NCBI GenBank assembly: GCA_033782935.1
Contig: JAWQEG010001537.1
Coordinates: forward strand, 496,001-560,000
Reading direction: 5' to 3'
Length of the DNA: 64,000 nt
DNA from: Petrolisthes cinctipes
Taxonomy: Eukaryota > Arthropoda > Malacostraca > Decapoda > Porcellanidae
The notes under the pieces were generated by a model, which did not search any database, was not told the DNA's origin, and was given only the letters and a program-made list of their open reading frames with translations. Numbering within the stretch: position 1 is the stretch's first letter; the number at the start of each line of letters is the position of its first letter. The translations under genes and the position numbers were made by a program. This document shows positions 63,201 to 64,000 of the stretch, piece by piece.

Positions 63201-64000
63201 ATCAACTTTGGGCACCCAAAATATCGATTTTAAGCATGTTTTAGGCATCTATTTTGAAAATACTCTAACACGAAGTAGGCATGTACAGATCACTTTTGGG
63301 CCTCAAAAATATTGAATTTTCGGGTGTTTTGAGCTTTAATTTGAGATGTAAACGGGTACTGAAGATGCATTCACATATCGACTTTTTGCACCTAAAATAT
63401 CGATTTCAGCATGTTTTGGGCCTGTATTTTGAAAGTACTCTAACACGGAGTAGGCATATACAGATCGCTTCTGGGACCCAAAAATATCGAATTTTCGGGT
63501 GTTTTGAGCCTAAATTTGGGATATAAACGGGTACAGAAGATGCATACACATATTGACTTTGAGCACCTAAAATATCGATTTTCATCATGTTTTGAGCCTA
63601 TATTTTAAAAAATACTCTAACACGGAATAGGCAGGTACAGATTGCTTCTGGGACCCAAAAACATCGAATTTTGGGGTATTTTGAGCCTGAATTTGAGATA
63701 TAATCGGGTACAGAGGATGCATGCACATATCGACTTTTAACACCTAAAATATCGATTTTGAGCATGTTTTGGGTCTGTATTTTATAAAACATTATAGCAA
63801 AGAGTAGGCATGTACAGATCGCTTCTGGGACTCAAAAATTTCGATTTTTCGTGTGTTTTGAGCCTGAATTTGAGATATAAACGGGTACAGAAGATGCATG
63901 CACATATCGACTTTGGACACTTAAAATATCGATTTTTAGCATGTTTTGGGCCTGTATTTTGAAAATACTCTAACACGGAGTAGGCAAGTACAGATCGCTT
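60251..64000 (+). repeat. Satellite block with 11-, 4- and 2-unit duplications
   Basis: The marker 'gtattttataaaacatt' occurs near 61137, 63072 and 63777, giving offsets of 1,935 bp (eleven units) and 705 bp (four units). A two-unit (353 bp) duplication is visible at about 62468-62640 and 62821-62993, both carrying 'gactatgtgaagc' and 'ttttcggttg'. A unit near 61391 and another near 62269 share the rare shortened 'gggtgttagagcc', 878 bp apart. The array runs off the right edge within a unit. Confidence 0.75.

Larger units (their letters stand above)
1..64000 (+). repeat. 176-bp tandem satellite array (whole window)
   Basis: A single satellite unit repeats head-to-tail across the whole window with no unrelated sequence between units. 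The landmark 'aggcatgtac' recurs about every 176 bp (for example at 84, 260 and 436, and 'aggcaagtac' at 63982). Other fixed landmarks are 'atatcga' at consensus positions 33, 99 and 121, 'ttttgagcct' at 51, 'tgcatgca' near 90 and 'ttttgggcct' at 139. About 365 units are present and none is inverted. The unit length suits one nucleosome plus linker, so a centromeric or other heterochromatic location is likely, but that is inference. Both edges cut a unit. No retroelement or other insertion interrupts the array. I do not recognise the family. Confidence 0.97.

Noticed and set aside
1..64000. CENP-B box (TTCG, four bases, A, two bases, CGGG)
   Set aside because: The consensus has 'ttcggg' at 44 and 'aaacggg' at 74, but not at the required spacing. 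The best alignment, ending at 'aaacggg', has 'tgag' where TTCG is needed. The 'attcgagatataaacg' variants near 26467, 38536 and 41004 are out of register by two bases.
1..64000. Human or primate alpha satellite (171 bp) or Arabidopsis CEN180 (178-180 bp)
   Set aside because: The length class is similar, but none of the landmark words I associate with those families is present. The resemblance is in size only.
1..64000. CRISPR array
   Set aside because: The repeats are continuous with no unique spacers, and the unit is far longer than a CRISPR repeat-spacer unit.
1..64000. Inverted or head-to-head satellite segments
   Set aside because: I looked for the reverse complement of 'aggcatgtac' and of 'gcatgttttgggcc' as unit landmarks and saw none. 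All units keep one orientation.

Overview
The window is one uninterrupted, head-to-tail array of tandem satellite DNA. The repeat unit is 176 bp (consensus about 40% GC by hand count), and roughly 365 units fill all 64 kb. Every unit lies in the same orientation. Both edges cut a unit (the last base is consensus position 19), so the array continues beyond the window on both sides. I found no gene, RNA gene, transposon, insertion sequence, CRISPR array, origin or promoter. The open reading frames, mostly on the minus strand, are translations of the satellite: 176 is not a multiple of three, so each frame rotates from unit to unit, and the 'proteins' are the same 60-100 residue pattern repeated. 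I numbered the consensus so that position 1 is the 'a' of 'aggcatgtac'.

Organism: this is most likely eukaryotic, and a centromeric, pericentromeric or subtelomeric heterochromatin block. The reasons are a nucleosome-sized unit, array length, nested higher-order repeats (HORs), and recurrent CpG-to-TpG/CpA changes that look like decay of methylated cytosine. The last point favours a genome with CpG methylation, such as a plant or vertebrate. The sequence does not look like human alpha satellite or Arabidopsis CEN180, and I do not recognise the family.

Layout: 1-2.55 kb carries an 8-unit (1,406 bp) repeat. 2.56-7.1 kb carries a duplication with about 2,987 bp spacing. 7.1-12.4 kb is a mosaic of 3-, 4-, 8- and 18-unit duplications. 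12.4-14.4 kb and 22.4-23.3 kb are related flanks around a regular 18-unit HOR (3,165 bp, itself 10+8 units) at 14.45-22.4 kb. 23.3-26.8 kb is a diverged, irregular zone holding a 34-bp truncated unit and an exactly 88-bp half unit. 26.85-37.6 kb is a 5,053-bp HOR marked by a shared 22-bp deletion. 37.6-46.2 kb holds a 16-18-unit duplication and a tandem 9-unit (1,585 bp) HOR. 46.2-50.7 kb is more diverged. 50.7-64 kb is a mosaic with 2-, 4-, 8-, 10-, 11-, 17-, 19- and 27-unit spacings.

The main discovery is that the 176-bp unit is itself an ancient tandem duplication of an 88-bp element (59 of 88 positions match without gaps between consensus halves). The window also contains a natural 88-bp recombinant unit whose junction falls in the best-conserved part of that internal homology. 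Other signals are a roughly 413-bp segment that appears identical at two places 10,196 bp apart, several single-unit gains and losses between HOR copies, and a variant unit whose successive spacings shrink along the array. All HOR limits were read by eye and are good to about one unit.
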